From assembly GCF_000971055.1 (NCBI RefSeq), contig NZ_LARW01000084.1, positions 1-64,000 of the forward strand: a stretch of 64,000 nucleotides of DNA. Reading direction: 5' to 3'. This DNA comes from Sphingomonas sp. SRS2. Lineage in GTDB: Bacteria > Pseudomonadota > Alphaproteobacteria > Sphingomonadales > Sphingomonadaceae. A program made the position numbers and the translations under genes. Of this stretch, positions 26,873 through 35,214 are shown piece by piece. The notes below the pieces were generated by a model. The model had not been told where the DNA came from and did not search any database. It saw nothing but the letters and a program-made list of their open reading frames with translations. The first letter of the stretch is position 1. Each line of letters begins with the position of its first letter.

Positions 26873-28081
26873 ATGACGAACGCTTCCCTGCACGCGCTGT
26901 CCAACGGCAACGACATCCCGACACATGACGAACTGGTCGGCCGCGCCCGCTCGCTGTTGCCGAACCTCATCGCCCGCACTGAAGCTGGCGAGGCGGCCGG
27001 ATTCATCCCGCCCGAAACCATTCAGGACCTCAAGCGGGCGGGCCTGTTCAACATTCTCAAGCCAAAACGCTGGGGTGGCTTCGAGTTTAGCCCCAAGACC
27101 TTCTATGCAGTGCAGATGGCGCTTGCCGAAGCGGACATGTCGGTCGGCTGGGTCTATGGCGTCCTCGGCGTCCATAACTGGCAGCTTGCCCTGTTCGACG
27201 ATCGAGCGGCCCAGGACGTCTGGGGCACAGATCCGGACGCATTGATCGCCTCAAGCTACATGCCGAAAGGCAAGGTCACGCTCGCCGAAGGCGGCTACCG
27301 CTTTTCCGGCCGGTGGCAATTCTCGAGCGGCTCCAAAAATGCCGACTGGTTCTTCCTGGGCGGCATCTATCCCGAAGGCGGCGCACACGCACCGGGCATG
27401 GGTACCCTGCTCATCCCCCGTGCCGACGTCACGATCATCGACAATTGGGATGTCACCGCTTTGAAAGCCACCGGCAGCCATGATGTCGTCGTCGAAAACG
27501 CATTCGTCCCTGCGCACAGGACGCACACCCATCTTGCCGGCTATATGAGTGACAGCCCCGGCAATGCGATCAACACCGCCCCGCTCTATCGGATACCCTT
27601 CGGCCAGATTTTCACGCGCTGTATATCGACTGCTTCGATCGGGGCACTCCAGAGCATGCTTGACCACATCACCGACTTCGGCAGCGGTCGCGTGGGGGCA
27701 TGGGGCGGCAAGACCGCTGAAGATCCATCCTCCCAATATCGATGTGCGGAGGCCGCAGCGCAGCTTGAGCAGATGAAAGTCGTGCTCGATGCCAGCTACG
27801 ATTTCCTCGATAGGCATGCCGTCGCCGGCACCCAGCCATCCAAGCTGGACCGGCTACGCCTTCGCTATCAGTCGTCTGAAGTCGCTGGACGCTGCGCCGA
27901 TCTCGCGCGCAGCCTCTACAAGGTTTCGGGTGCGCCCGGTATTTATGCCGACAAGCCTTTTTCGAAGATATTCAACAATATCCTCGCGGCAGCGCAGCAT
28001 AACGGCAACAGTTTCGAAACCTGGGGCCGTGCTTATGGAGCAGCCCTTCTGGGTCAGCCAAATGAAGAACTGTTCCTTTAG
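26873..28081 (+). CDS. acyl-CoA dehydrogenase-fold flavin monooxygenase (HsaA-like)
   Basis: About 402 aa, same family as the gene at 5342. Motifs in order are LKPKRWGGFEFSPKTFYAVQ, EADMSVGWVYGVLGVHNWQLALFD, GGYRFSGRWQFSSGSKNADW, DVTALKATGSHDVVVENAFVP and a helical C-terminal domain. Four start-like codons run in tandem (GTG then three ATG); the last, at 26873, has the best spacing to AAAGG. True acyl-CoA dehydrogenases have a different N-terminal pattern, so aromatic hydroxylation with reduced flavin is likelier. Its position opposite the catabolic operon and next to an AraC regulator suggests a hydroxylase acting early in the same pathway. Confidence 0.87.
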   Translation: MTNASLHALSNGNDIPTHDELVGRARSLLPNLIARTEAGEAAGFIPPETIQDLKRAGLFNILKPKRWGGFEFSPKTFYAVQMALAEADMSVGWVYGVLGVHNWQLALFDDRAAQDVWGTDPDALIASSYMPKGKVTLAEGGYRFSGRWQFSSGSKNADWFFLGGIYPEGGAHAPGMGTLLIPRADVTIIDNWDVTALKATGSHDVVVENAFVPAHRTHTHLAGYMSDSPGNAINTAPLYRIPFGQIFTRCISTASIGALQSMLDHITDFGSGRVGAWGGKTAEDPSSQYRCAEAAAQLEQMKVVLDASYDFLDRHAVAGTQPSKLDRLRLRYQSSEVAGRCADLARSLYKVSGAPGIYADKPFSKIFNNILAAAQHNGNSFETWGRAYGAALLGQPNEELFL

Positions 28082-28162
28082 GAAGCTAGCGCACCATCAT
28101 TGACAACCCTCCGATAGGGCGGGATATTTAATCTAAATAAATTGGACGAGTCCGGCGAGTTA

Positions 28163-29071
28163 ATGCAGGATCGAGACTGTCCTGACTTGGGTGGATGGGA
28201 GATGGCGAAGTTTCGATCAGACACGGTGGTCCGCGCGCGCACCGAAAGTGTGTGTGTCGAAATCGTGGATTATCACTGGGATGCCGGTGACGAGATCGAT
28301 GACGTCGCCGACGATTATCTTCTGCGCTGGCGTACATATCCGTTGCTGCTGGAGAGCAGAGCGTCGCTCGGTGAGAGCAAGGCGGCGGGCTTCGGACAAC
28401 TCATGTTCGTGCCCCCCAAGGTGCCCGTTCACGGGCGGATGCCCTTCGGTACCAAGCGTGTGCGCAATGTCGTCTGCCGTTTCGATCCCGCATGGTTTGA
28501 AAGTACGAACCGGGGACGGCATGCCTGGACCGGGGCTGACCTGAGCCGATGCTTTGATGTCCGTGATTTCAGACTGTACCAGGCGATGCAGCGGCTCGGC
28601 ACCGAGGTGATTTCCCCCGGGCTTCGCAGCCTGCAGCTTATCGAAGCAATATCCACCACGCTGGCGATCGACGTCGAACGGCATTTCCTGAGCGAAAGCT
28701 CGCGGCCGCGCCTTCGTACTCGCAATGGCGAGCTCGCCGACGCGCAGATCAATGCGATCACCGAATATATAGAATCGAACGACCAGGTCTGGCCGAGCGT
28801 CGCCTCGCTCGCCGAAATGTGCGGCATCAGCACCGCCCATTTCCGGCGCGCCTTCAAAAATACGACGGGCGAAACAGTCCACCAATATCTGGAAAGCGTC
28901 CGCGTCAAGAAGATCAAGGCGCTGTTGTCCGATACCGATCTTGCTCTCAAGGAAGTCGCCTATCGGCTCGGCTTCGCCGATCCGAGCACATTTTCCTCGA
29001 CGTTTCGCCGTATCACCGGACGATCGCCAAGTGATTACCGCTACGAATCTCGGGTGAGCCTAGTCTCATAG
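28163..29071 (+). CDS. AraC-family transcriptional regulator
   Basis: About 302 aa. The C-terminal 100 residues hold two helix-turn-helix units: PSVASLAEMCGISTAHFRRAFK and ALKEVAYRLGFADPSTFSSTFRR, ending in GRSPSDYR as usual. The N-terminal part (LLRWRTYPLLLESRAS, FVPPKVPVHGRMPFG) is a sensor domain of AraC effector type. A start at 28202 (MAKFRSD) is possible; neither has a strong ribosome site. It is 81 bases after the ACAD-fold gene and is the best candidate for an activator of the divergent operon at 26302 and of the ACAD gene. Confidence 0.9.
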   Translation: MQDRDCPDLGGWEMAKFRSDTVVRARTESVCVEIVDYHWDAGDEIDDVADDYLLRWRTYPLLLESRASLGESKAAGFGQLMFVPPKVPVHGRMPFGTKRVRNVVCRFDPAWFESTNRGRHAWTGADLSRCFDVRDFRLYQAMQRLGTEVISPGLRSLQLIEAISTTLAIDVERHFLSESSRPRLRTRNGELADAQINAITEYIESNDQVWPSVASLAEMCGISTAHFRRAFKNTTGETVHQYLESVRVKKIKALLSDTDLALKEVAYRLGFADPSTFSSTFRRITGRSPSDYRYESRVSLVS

Positions 29072-29171
29072 CCTATCCTCTGCTGACCAGCTGTGCCGTC
29101 GCACAAAATAGTCGATGTAGACGCGCAAGGCGCTGGATCTTGCCACAAGTGAAGCGGATATCTCCATAGGA

Positions 29172-29375
29172 TCAATCTAGCAGTGCCCCCGTGGCAACGC
29201 CAAACGGCGCCGCCAGCTTCTCCACCACCACGATAGTTGGATTTCGCGCGCCGCGCTCGATATCGCTCACATAGGTGCGGTGAATGCCCGCCTCATCGGC
29301 ATAGGCTTCCTGGCTCCAGCCCTTCGCTTCGCGAAGACGACGGACGTTCTTTCCCAGGCGCGCTCTTATATCCAC
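29172..29375 (-). CDS. small XRE-family helix-turn-helix regulator
   Basis: 67-aa protein that is essentially one Cro/CI-type domain: IRARLGKNVRRLREAKGWSQEAYADEAGIHRTYVSDIERGARNPT, then a short C-terminal helix. No sensor domain. Such single-domain regulators are common in mobile or restriction-associated loci. It lies between the catabolic region and the acyltransferase/phage remnant; its target is not evident. Confidence 0.85.
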   Translation of the reverse strand: MDIRARLGKNVRRLREAKGWSQEAYADEAGIHRTYVSDIERGARNPTIVVVEKLAAPFGVATGALLD

Positions 29376-29569
29376 CTGCGGATGAAGACACGCCTGTCGA
29401 CGATCGATCTACAGACGATCAGTGACAATTGAGTTGACTGCCGCCCCGGTCCGAGCATTGGTAATGTCACTCATCGACGACATGGCATTTGCCCATCTGT
29501 CGCGAGAGCAGGACCGGCGTGACGAGGAGGCTAGCAGCCAAGACGTCTCGCTTGATGCGGGGGCGATGA

Positions 29570-30730
29570 ATGCTGGGACTGAAGGGAGCGCAGGCAACCA
29601 GCCAACGCGCCTCTTCGCCCGCCGCACATCAGAATAATATCGGGCTGCTAAGACTGCTGCTCGCGACGGGGGTCGTGTTTGGCCACGCCTGCGGGCAGTT
29701 CGGACCCGGCGCACCCTTTGGGGAACCGATCCGCCCGCTGATTCCGAGCAGCATCGACCTAGCGACATTATGCCTCGACGGGTTCTTCATGATCAGCGGC
29801 TGGCTGATCACCATGTCGATGCTGCGCTCGAGCAGCATGGTTGAGTATCTGCGCCACAGGATCGTGCGGATCTATCCGGGCTATCTGGTCGCCTATGCGG
29901 TGAGCATTTGGCTGATCCACAGCCTTTACGCCGTCACGGCGCCGGCAGAATGGTGGCGGCTTACCATCCTGCAAGCGCCACCGTCGTTCCGGCATGGCGG
30001 GACGCTGATGAACGCCAACGCCGCGCTCTGGACGCTCGCCTTCGAGTTCCGTTGCTATCTGGCGGTCGGGCTACTGGGGATGACCGGGCTGCTCGCCCGC
30101 CGCGAGCTGATCTGGAAGCTGACCCTGGGTCTGCTCACCCTGTGGCTGCTGTGCAGCTATCCCCCGCTCAGCTGGCGCCTGAATAGAGTCGACTATGGTC
30201 AGGACTGGCCGCTGCTCTATGCGCTGATCGGCGACCCGTCAGCCAATCTGCGCCTCTTCACGATCTTCTTCATCGGCGTATCGGGCTATCTCTATCGGGA
30301 CGTGATGGAGAGGGCCATCGACCATCGCATCGCCCTGCTGTCAGCTATGTGGGCGCTCCTGCTGCTGGGGCATCCCGCGGTGGCGGAATGGTCGATCTGC
30401 CTGGTGGGGAGCCCGCTGCTGTACTGGCTCGCCTTCAAGGCTGAGGCTGGTGCATGGGGCCGGATCAACGCCCGGATCGACATCAGCTATGGCACCTACA
30501 TCTATGGCTGGCCCATCGGCCTGGCGCTGGCGCTCGCCGGCTTCAATTTCTGGACCTACATCGCTGCCACCATAGCGACCAGCTTGGTATGCGGCTGGCT
30601 GAGCTGGGTACTGGTCGAGAAGCCAGCGAAAGATGTCGTGCGGGTTTGCACCAAGCTTGGCAGCATTATGGCCCGTCGCCGGTCGCGCCAGTGCGCCACG
30701 GCATGCGTGCGGGTAGACCGACCTCGCTAA
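29570..30730 (+). CDS. OafA/YrhL-type membrane acyltransferase (acyltransferase 3 family)
   Basis: 386-aa integral membrane acyltransferase with about ten hydrophobic segments. The N-terminal segment with GLLRLLLATGVVFGHACGQFG contains the conserved catalytic His region, followed by LDGFFMISGWLITMSM and the ALWTLAFEFRCYL (TLxxEF) motif. These proteins transfer acetyl or other acyl groups to extracellular or lipid-linked sugars. No sugar gene adjoins it, so the target is unknown. Its 3' end meets the phage remnant region, and the coding sequence looks intact. Confidence 0.87.
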   Translation: MLGLKGAQATSQRASSPAAHQNNIGLLRLLLATGVVFGHACGQFGPGAPFGEPIRPLIPSSIDLATLCLDGFFMISGWLITMSMLRSSSMVEYLRHRIVRIYPGYLVAYAVSIWLIHSLYAVTAPAEWWRLTILQAPPSFRHGGTLMNANAALWTLAFEFRCYLAVGLLGMTGLLARRELIWKLTLGLLTLWLLCSYPPLSWRLNRVDYGQDWPLLYALIGDPSANLRLFTIFFIGVSGYLYRDVMERAIDHRIALLSAMWALLLLGHPAVAEWSICLVGSPLLYWLAFKAEAGAWGRINARIDISYGTYIYGWPIGLALALAGFNFWTYIAATIATSLVCGWLSWVLVEKPAKDVVRVCTKLGSIMARRRSRQCATACVRVDRPR

Positions 30731-30749
30731 TGCCCAACATCGACAACGC

Positions 30750-30815
30750 TCGTCCGGCTCCAACGCATCGACCTGATCATCGCCTTCGCCACCTGAAAAT
30801 GCCACCAGCTCCTCG
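30750..30815 (-). pseudogene. remnant of a second large-terminase C-terminus
   Basis: A short minus-strand frame reads REELVAFSGGEGDDQVDAL, closely matching the end of the terminase nuclease domain (in the intact gene next door, AFPSGKNDDQVDSL). A stop codon lies a few codons upstream and the sequence after the motif diverges, so only a fragment of about 20 codons is recognisable. It suggests deletion or recombination between terminase copies. Confidence 0.5.
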
Positions 30816-30920
30816 CGGAGTGATCCAGGCGTTCAATCGCCTGCGCCAGGTGCCCCCTTGCACAGTTTCGGGAACTCCAGCTTTTGGCGGATGAGATCGA
30901 GAATATTATGGGGGTCCGCA

Positions 30921-32429
30921 CTAAAAATCATCAACATCGTCGTCATCCAAAATCCAGTCAGGCAGGGGTGGAAGCGATGGCCGGTGATTGGTGCGAATAA
31001 TCCGTTTTCGCCTGCCGCCAGGCTCATATTCGGTGTCCGCCGTACGCCAATGGTCGCGCAGCCATTCCAGCATCTGGGTAAGGCTATCGACCTGATCATC
31101 GTTTTTGCCGCTAGGGAAGGCACGCATCTCGGCTAGAAAGCAGTCGAGACCATCGAGCTCGGCGGGTAGCCAAACCCGACCTTCCTCAATTTGCCCGGTC
31201 TGCGCGATCAGCCGGTCGGCCTTGTCGCCCCGCGGACGATAGCCGGTAGGCGTGAACGGGCCATTTTTCCGGAGTTCCTGACAGATGCCGACGCCCGCAT
31301 TTGATAACTCAATCAGAACCATGTCTGCGCGCCATTTGGTGCGCTGAGCGATGACAGCCCGTTTCAGCTCTGGATATTCTAGCCGCTGCCGCAGGATTTC
31401 GAGCAGGAATAGCCGGCCCGCGAGATAACCCCAGCTGGTACAGACCGACCAGTCCGCCGTGGGTAAACCACTCGCAGCGGTGTCCCAGCTCTGGAACACC
31501 TTGTCGAAGTGCCCACGCCTGAATTTCCGGGTAAAACGCCGAAAATGCTCGGTTCGGATGAGATTGCCCTCGGGCGCTACTGGATCCTGCAGATACATGG
31601 CGGAGAATATCTGTGGCCCGCACTCGATACGCTGCGCGCGGACATCCTCCTCGCTGAACAGCTCAGGGCAAAGCAACTCGCCGCGTTTGAAAAGATAAGT
31701 CTGGCCCGGACCAATCTCGATCTCGGCGTCGCGCTGCGCCATGGCGGGCAAGACCAGGCACTCATAGCCCTTGTCGCGCAGATAGGCTGGGAGGTCATCC
31801 TCATGCAACCGCTGCTGGATCGATATGATCGAACCGGTCCCACGCCTGGTCAGACGCGTGACCAGCGTCCCATCATACCAGACCTTCATCTTTTCACGTA
31901 TCGCAGGGCTGTTGGCGTCATCCGCCTTCATAAGATCGTCGAGGATGATGAAGTCGGCGCCGGTGCCGGTGATCGTCCCTGTTACCGAAGCTGAAAGGCA
32001 ACGACCGTGCTGTGTGGTTAAAGTGTCGAGTTGTCGGTTACCGCGCTTGGCAATGCGCGTGTTGGGATACATGCGCTGATACCAATCGCTTTCCAGGATC
32101 GAGCGTCGATGCCCTGCATGTTGCAGCGACAGGTCTTCCGAATATGTCACGACCATGATCTTCAACGACGGGTTGCGACCCAGCAGCCAGCAGGGGAAAG
32201 CGACAGCCACGGTAATCGATTTCAGCGCTCGTGGCTGAAGCCAGATCAGCGAGCGGGTGAGGCGCCCGGCCCCGACCTTCTCGAGCCACCAGCACATTGC
32301 GCGAAGATACCAGGAGGGCTGGAGCGGCGGCAGGTGAGGGTGGAGATGCGCGAAGACGAGCATTACGAAGGCGAGGAAGCGTGTTTTGGCAAAAGCCTCG
32401 ACGACCTCGGATTCCGACGGCCGGCTCAT
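30921..32429 (-). CDS. terL: phage large terminase subunit (TerL)
   Basis: 502-aa DNA-packaging motor. The ATPase domain has a Walker A variant LQPRALKSITVAVAFP near residue 66 and Walker B FIILDDL near residue 160, with the coupling motif SIISIQQRLHEDD. The RNase H-fold nuclease shows acidic residues in FQSWDTAASG, VLIELSNAG and FPSGKNDDQVDSL. Length is complete. Its ATG overlaps the stop of the DUF5681 gene upstream. No portal, capsid or tail gene follows, so this looks like a packaging remnant of a prophage or gene-transfer element. Confidence 0.9.
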   Translation of the reverse strand: MSRPSESEVVEAFAKTRFLAFVMLVFAHLHPHLPPLQPSWYLRAMCWWLEKVGAGRLTRSLIWLQPRALKSITVAVAFPCWLLGRNPSLKIMVVTYSEDLSLQHAGHRRSILESDWYQRMYPNTRIAKRGNRQLDTLTTQHGRCLSASVTGTITGTGADFIILDDLMKADDANSPAIREKMKVWYDGTLVTRLTRRGTGSIISIQQRLHEDDLPAYLRDKGYECLVLPAMAQRDAEIEIGPGQTYLFKRGELLCPELFSEEDVRAQRIECGPQIFSAMYLQDPVAPEGNLIRTEHFRRFTRKFRRGHFDKVFQSWDTAASGLPTADWSVCTSWGYLAGRLFLLEILRQRLEYPELKRAVIAQRTKWRADMVLIELSNAGVGICQELRKNGPFTPTGYRPRGDKADRLIAQTGQIEEGRVWLPAELDGLDCFLAEMRAFPSGKNDDQVDSLTQMLEWLRDHWRTADTEYEPGGRRKRIIRTNHRPSLPPLPDWILDDDDVDDF

Positions 32430-32974
32430 GCCACACCTCCCTGGGCGTCCGCCCCGGTCTCGGCGCGCACCTCTTCGGCGAACCAGTCAAGGATGGCCCT
32501 GCCGGTGTCGGTGAGCTCACCCGCCGCATCGACGGCAGGGGTTTCGATATCGCCGGTCTCGTCATCGACGTCGACAAGCGCCCAGCGCGCCAGCGCGAAC
32601 ATCGTGCTGCGCGCGCGCCAGTCTCCCTCGAACGCCGCCTTACGCTCCTGCATAACCAGCGCCTGGAAGGTGGTCATCTTCTTCTTGCGCTCACCTTTGA
32701 CGCGCACGTCGACCGGTTCCAGCAGGACCTTGCGAACGATGGCCTTGCTGCCCTTGGCCTTTTTGGGTCGGCCATAGGGGTTGCCCGACACCCCTTTGGC
32801 AAAGCTTCCGCAGTTCGGCTCGCGTTTGCGCCAGGGCTTTTTGTCCGAAGCAGGATCGTTGGCATCAACGTCGTCAGGGGGTAGGTCGGCGACGAGGCGG
32901 TTGCCCATGGCAGCGTCCGGGGCCGCGACGATGCGGGTGCGTGGGCGGGGCGAGATGGCGAAATTGGTGCTCAT
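32426..32974 (-). CDS. DUF5681-domain protein, probable small-terminase-like
   Basis: 182-aa basic-to-acidic protein. It contains the DUF5681 signature SFAKGVSGNPYGRPKKAKGSKA near residues 50-72, a segment that recurs next to large terminase genes. AGGA is eight bases upstream of the ATG at 32974. The gene is translationally coupled to terL (4-base overlap), which supports a role in recognising DNA for packaging. This is inference from context; the domain is uncharacterised. Confidence 0.82.
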   Translation of the reverse strand: MSTNFAISPRPRTRIVAAPDAAMGNRLVADLPPDDVDANDPASDKKPWRKREPNCGSFAKGVSGNPYGRPKKAKGSKAIVRKVLLEPVDVRVKGERKKKMTTFQALVMQERKAAFEGDWRARSTMFALARWALVDVDDETGDIETPAVDAAGELTDTGRAILDWFAEEVRAETGADAQGGVA

Positions 32975-33012
32975 TATGATATCCTCGAAAATTGGGTGCA
33001 ATGCAGGTGTGA

Positions 33013-34464
33013 TCAGGCGGCGGGCATCCGTTGGCGCGGCGGCGGATTGATCACCGGCATTTCGACGTTGGCGCGCTCAGCCATGACCTCCGCGAAGGTC
33101 TGGCCGGTGGCCTCGAGACGGGCCGACAAGCCGCTGAAGGCCTCCAGCCTACGGACAGCGACATCGACATAGACGGGGTCGAGTTCGATGCAGCGGGCAA
33201 CACGGCCCGTGCGCTCGCACGCGATCGCAGTGGTGCCTGACCCCAGGAAGTTATCGAGCACCAGATCACCGCGATGGGTGACGTCGCGGATCGCATCTGC
33301 TATGAGGGCGACATTCTTGGGAGTGGGGTGGTCGGCCAGCTCTTTGCGGTCGTTGCCGAAGCTGTTGGCCCCGGGTGCGATCCACAGATTGGTCCGGTAT
33401 CGACCGAACTTCCCAAGCTGGATGTTGTTCGTCACCGACGGGCCAGGCTTCTTGAACATGGCGATCAGCTCATGTTGCGACCTCCACAAGGAGCCCATCG
33501 AAGCGTTGGTCTTCCCCCACACGCATAAGTTGATCAGTTCGAGACCGATCCCCTCACCGGCCATGATGAGCGGTGCGATCGACCTCCAATCCATGAACGA
33601 GGCGAACACCGCGCCGGGGCGGCAATGGTCCGTCGCAAGTTTGAACTGGTTGCTCAGGAAGCTGGCGAACTCAGGCTTCGATAGCTCCCCTGACGCGACC
33701 GCGAACTCCCTATGCTGGATCTTGCCAAGGCCGCTAACATGTTTCGTTACCGAAACGTTATAGGGAGCGTCCTGCATTACGAAGTCTGCGAGTTTGCCCT
33801 GCATCAGGCTGACATAGGTCGCCGCCTCAAGGCTATCACCGCAGATGATCCGGTGGGCTCCATGGACCCAGACTTCACCCAGCCGCGTGACTGTCTGGGG
33901 CAAAGCTGTGGGAACAAGATCGGCGGCATCGCAATCTTCCGATGAAGGGTCGGACGGCGCCTTCAGGCTCTCGATCCTGATGTCGATTTCGGCGTGCTCG
34001 AAGCCAGTGGCTTCGATGCTGAAGTCGAAATCGAGTTCGCCAATCTCTTTTAGCTCAACCGCGAGCAGATGGTCGTTCCAATGAGCCTGCGTCGCGATCT
34101 GGTTGTCGCTGAGGATGAAGGTTCGTTTCTGAGCCTCGGTAAGCTTGGCGGCTCGAATGACAGGAACATGCTTGAGGCCGAGCATGCGCGCGACCTCAAG
34201 GCGCGCATGACCGGCGAGCAAGCTACCATGCTCGTCCAGCATAAGCGGGTTTAAGATGCGGGTGGCGGACACGGCCTGCGCCAGCATGTGGAGCTGCTTC
34301 TGAGGGTGTTCGCGAGGATTACGCGCGTTGACGGTAATGTCATCGAGCTTGACCCACTCGACGATGTCGAAGGGAACGGGCGTGAAATCCTCGGGCGGCT
34401 CAAACGAGCGGTGCGAAGGCTTCAGCTTCTTGGGCCGCGGTTGGATACCTTTGACTACGGACAT
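33013..34464 (-). CDS. ParB/Srx-like domain fused to DNA (N6-adenine/N4-cytosine) methyltransferase
   Basis: 483-aa fusion. Residues about 30-145 form a ParB N-terminal domain (VKLDDITVNARNPREHP, GSLLAGHARLEVARMLG, SDNQIATQAHWND). Residues about 200-460 are a class beta methyltransferase with catalytic DAPYNV, RPGAVFASFMDW and the SAM-binding FLGSGTTAIACERTGR. The catalytic tetrapeptide is preceded by QDAPY, a normal D-P-P-Y variant. GGAG precedes the start by eight bases. Such fusions accompany terminase genes in alphaproteobacterial prophages and probably modify phage DNA; no restriction endonuclease is present. Confidence 0.88.
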   Translation of the reverse strand: MSVVKGIQPRPKKLKPSHRSFEPPEDFTPVPFDIVEWVKLDDITVNARNPREHPQKQLHMLAQAVSATRILNPLMLDEHGSLLAGHARLEVARMLGLKHVPVIRAAKLTEAQKRTFILSDNQIATQAHWNDHLLAVELKEIGELDFDFSIEATGFEHAEIDIRIESLKAPSDPSSEDCDAADLVPTALPQTVTRLGEVWVHGAHRIICGDSLEAATYVSLMQGKLADFVMQDAPYNVSVTKHVSGLGKIQHREFAVASGELSKPEFASFLSNQFKLATDHCRPGAVFASFMDWRSIAPLIMAGEGIGLELINLCVWGKTNASMGSLWRSQHELIAMFKKPGPSVTNNIQLGKFGRYRTNLWIAPGANSFGNDRKELADHPTPKNVALIADAIRDVTHRGDLVLDNFLGSGTTAIACERTGRVARCIELDPVYVDVAVRRLEAFSGLSARLEATGQTFAEVMAERANVEMPVINPPPRQRMPAA

Positions 34465-35214
34465 GATCTATCTCCAAAAAGGAGCCGATCAGGTTTAAGA
34501 TGAGGGCGAGCAAAGCCGAAGGCGCAGCGCAGCCCTCATCTAGCGCCCAATTCGGCGATAGGATGATGGCTCGTGCTGCGCGGTGGCCAGATGACCGGTG
34601 CTATCTGCTCGAGGTGACCCACCGGGTCACGCGATTTATATACCGGTGATATAACCATCTGACAAGAGACGACATTTTTTGTCAATCGGAGTGCAACTGA
34701 GGCGAAGGAGTGCCCGAGTTAGCCGCGAGGGATCCGGTCAGGCAGGATACGGCGGCGGCGAACGCCATCCTGTTATGAGCCTGTAATCCGCAGCCTGTTT
34801 TTGACTTGGTAAAAACAAGGTTGGCAGCGTCGCTGGGGTCTACTGACGATCATGTGGGCCGTTAGGACGGTCGGCCAACCCCACCACTGCACAGCAAATA
34901 TATTTCGCGCCAATCGAACCTGATCCCGGTGCCGTACGCACCTGATACGTGCCTGAAAACAGCCTGTTCGGAGAGACTGCTGTTTTCACCTACGGCAGCG
35001 CTTTCTCCACGCAAATCAGCGTTTTTTACGAGCAGTCCAGCCTGATAGGGCATCGTTGATCGCCCCAAAGCCTGTAAAACGGCCTCATAACAGGCTGAGA
35101 CGAGATCGCTCCTAACTGCCACGCGAGCCACTTCTCAGACGACGTAACGGGCATTCCGAGACCGACGTCGAACTTCAGAATTCCCGCTATTTCCGCCAGC
35201 CGGCCGCGATCAGA
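34465..35214. other. non-coding region at the edge of the phage remnant
   Basis: No gene is supported in 750 bases. It contains a strong hairpin at 34498-34541, a GTTTTT/AAAAAC hairpin at 34797-34816, and several copies of CAGCCTGTT (34791-34799, 34960-34968, and reversed at 35089-35097). CCTGTTATGAG at 34769-34779 recurs inverted at 35084-35094. An 89-codon minus-strand frame (34862-35131) has no recognisable domain. The repeats may mark a recombination or attachment junction between the remnant and the carotenoid cluster. No tRNA was found. Confidence 0.5.
34498..34541. repeat. 10-bp perfect inverted repeat (hairpin)
   Basis: AGATGAGGGC (34498-34507) pairs exactly with GCCCTCATCT (34532-34541) across a GC-rich 24-base loop. 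It lies 34 bases upstream of the methyltransferase ATG on that gene's coding strand. Candidate 5'-leader structure, operator or REP-like element. No poly-T tract follows on either strand. Confidence 0.5.

Noticed and set aside
29422-29637. 71-codon plus-strand frame between the XRE and acyltransferase genes
   Set aside because: Overlaps the acyltransferase start and has no motif; could be a remnant but cannot be supported.
33013-34464. ParB-like domain as sign of a plasmid partition or replication origin
   Set aside because: The domain is fused to a DNA methyltransferase and sits beside terminase genes; no ParA or iterons are present.
34862-35131. 89-codon minus-strand frame beside the phage remnant
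   Set aside because: No clear ribosome site or domain, and it lies among repeats; not enough to call a gene.
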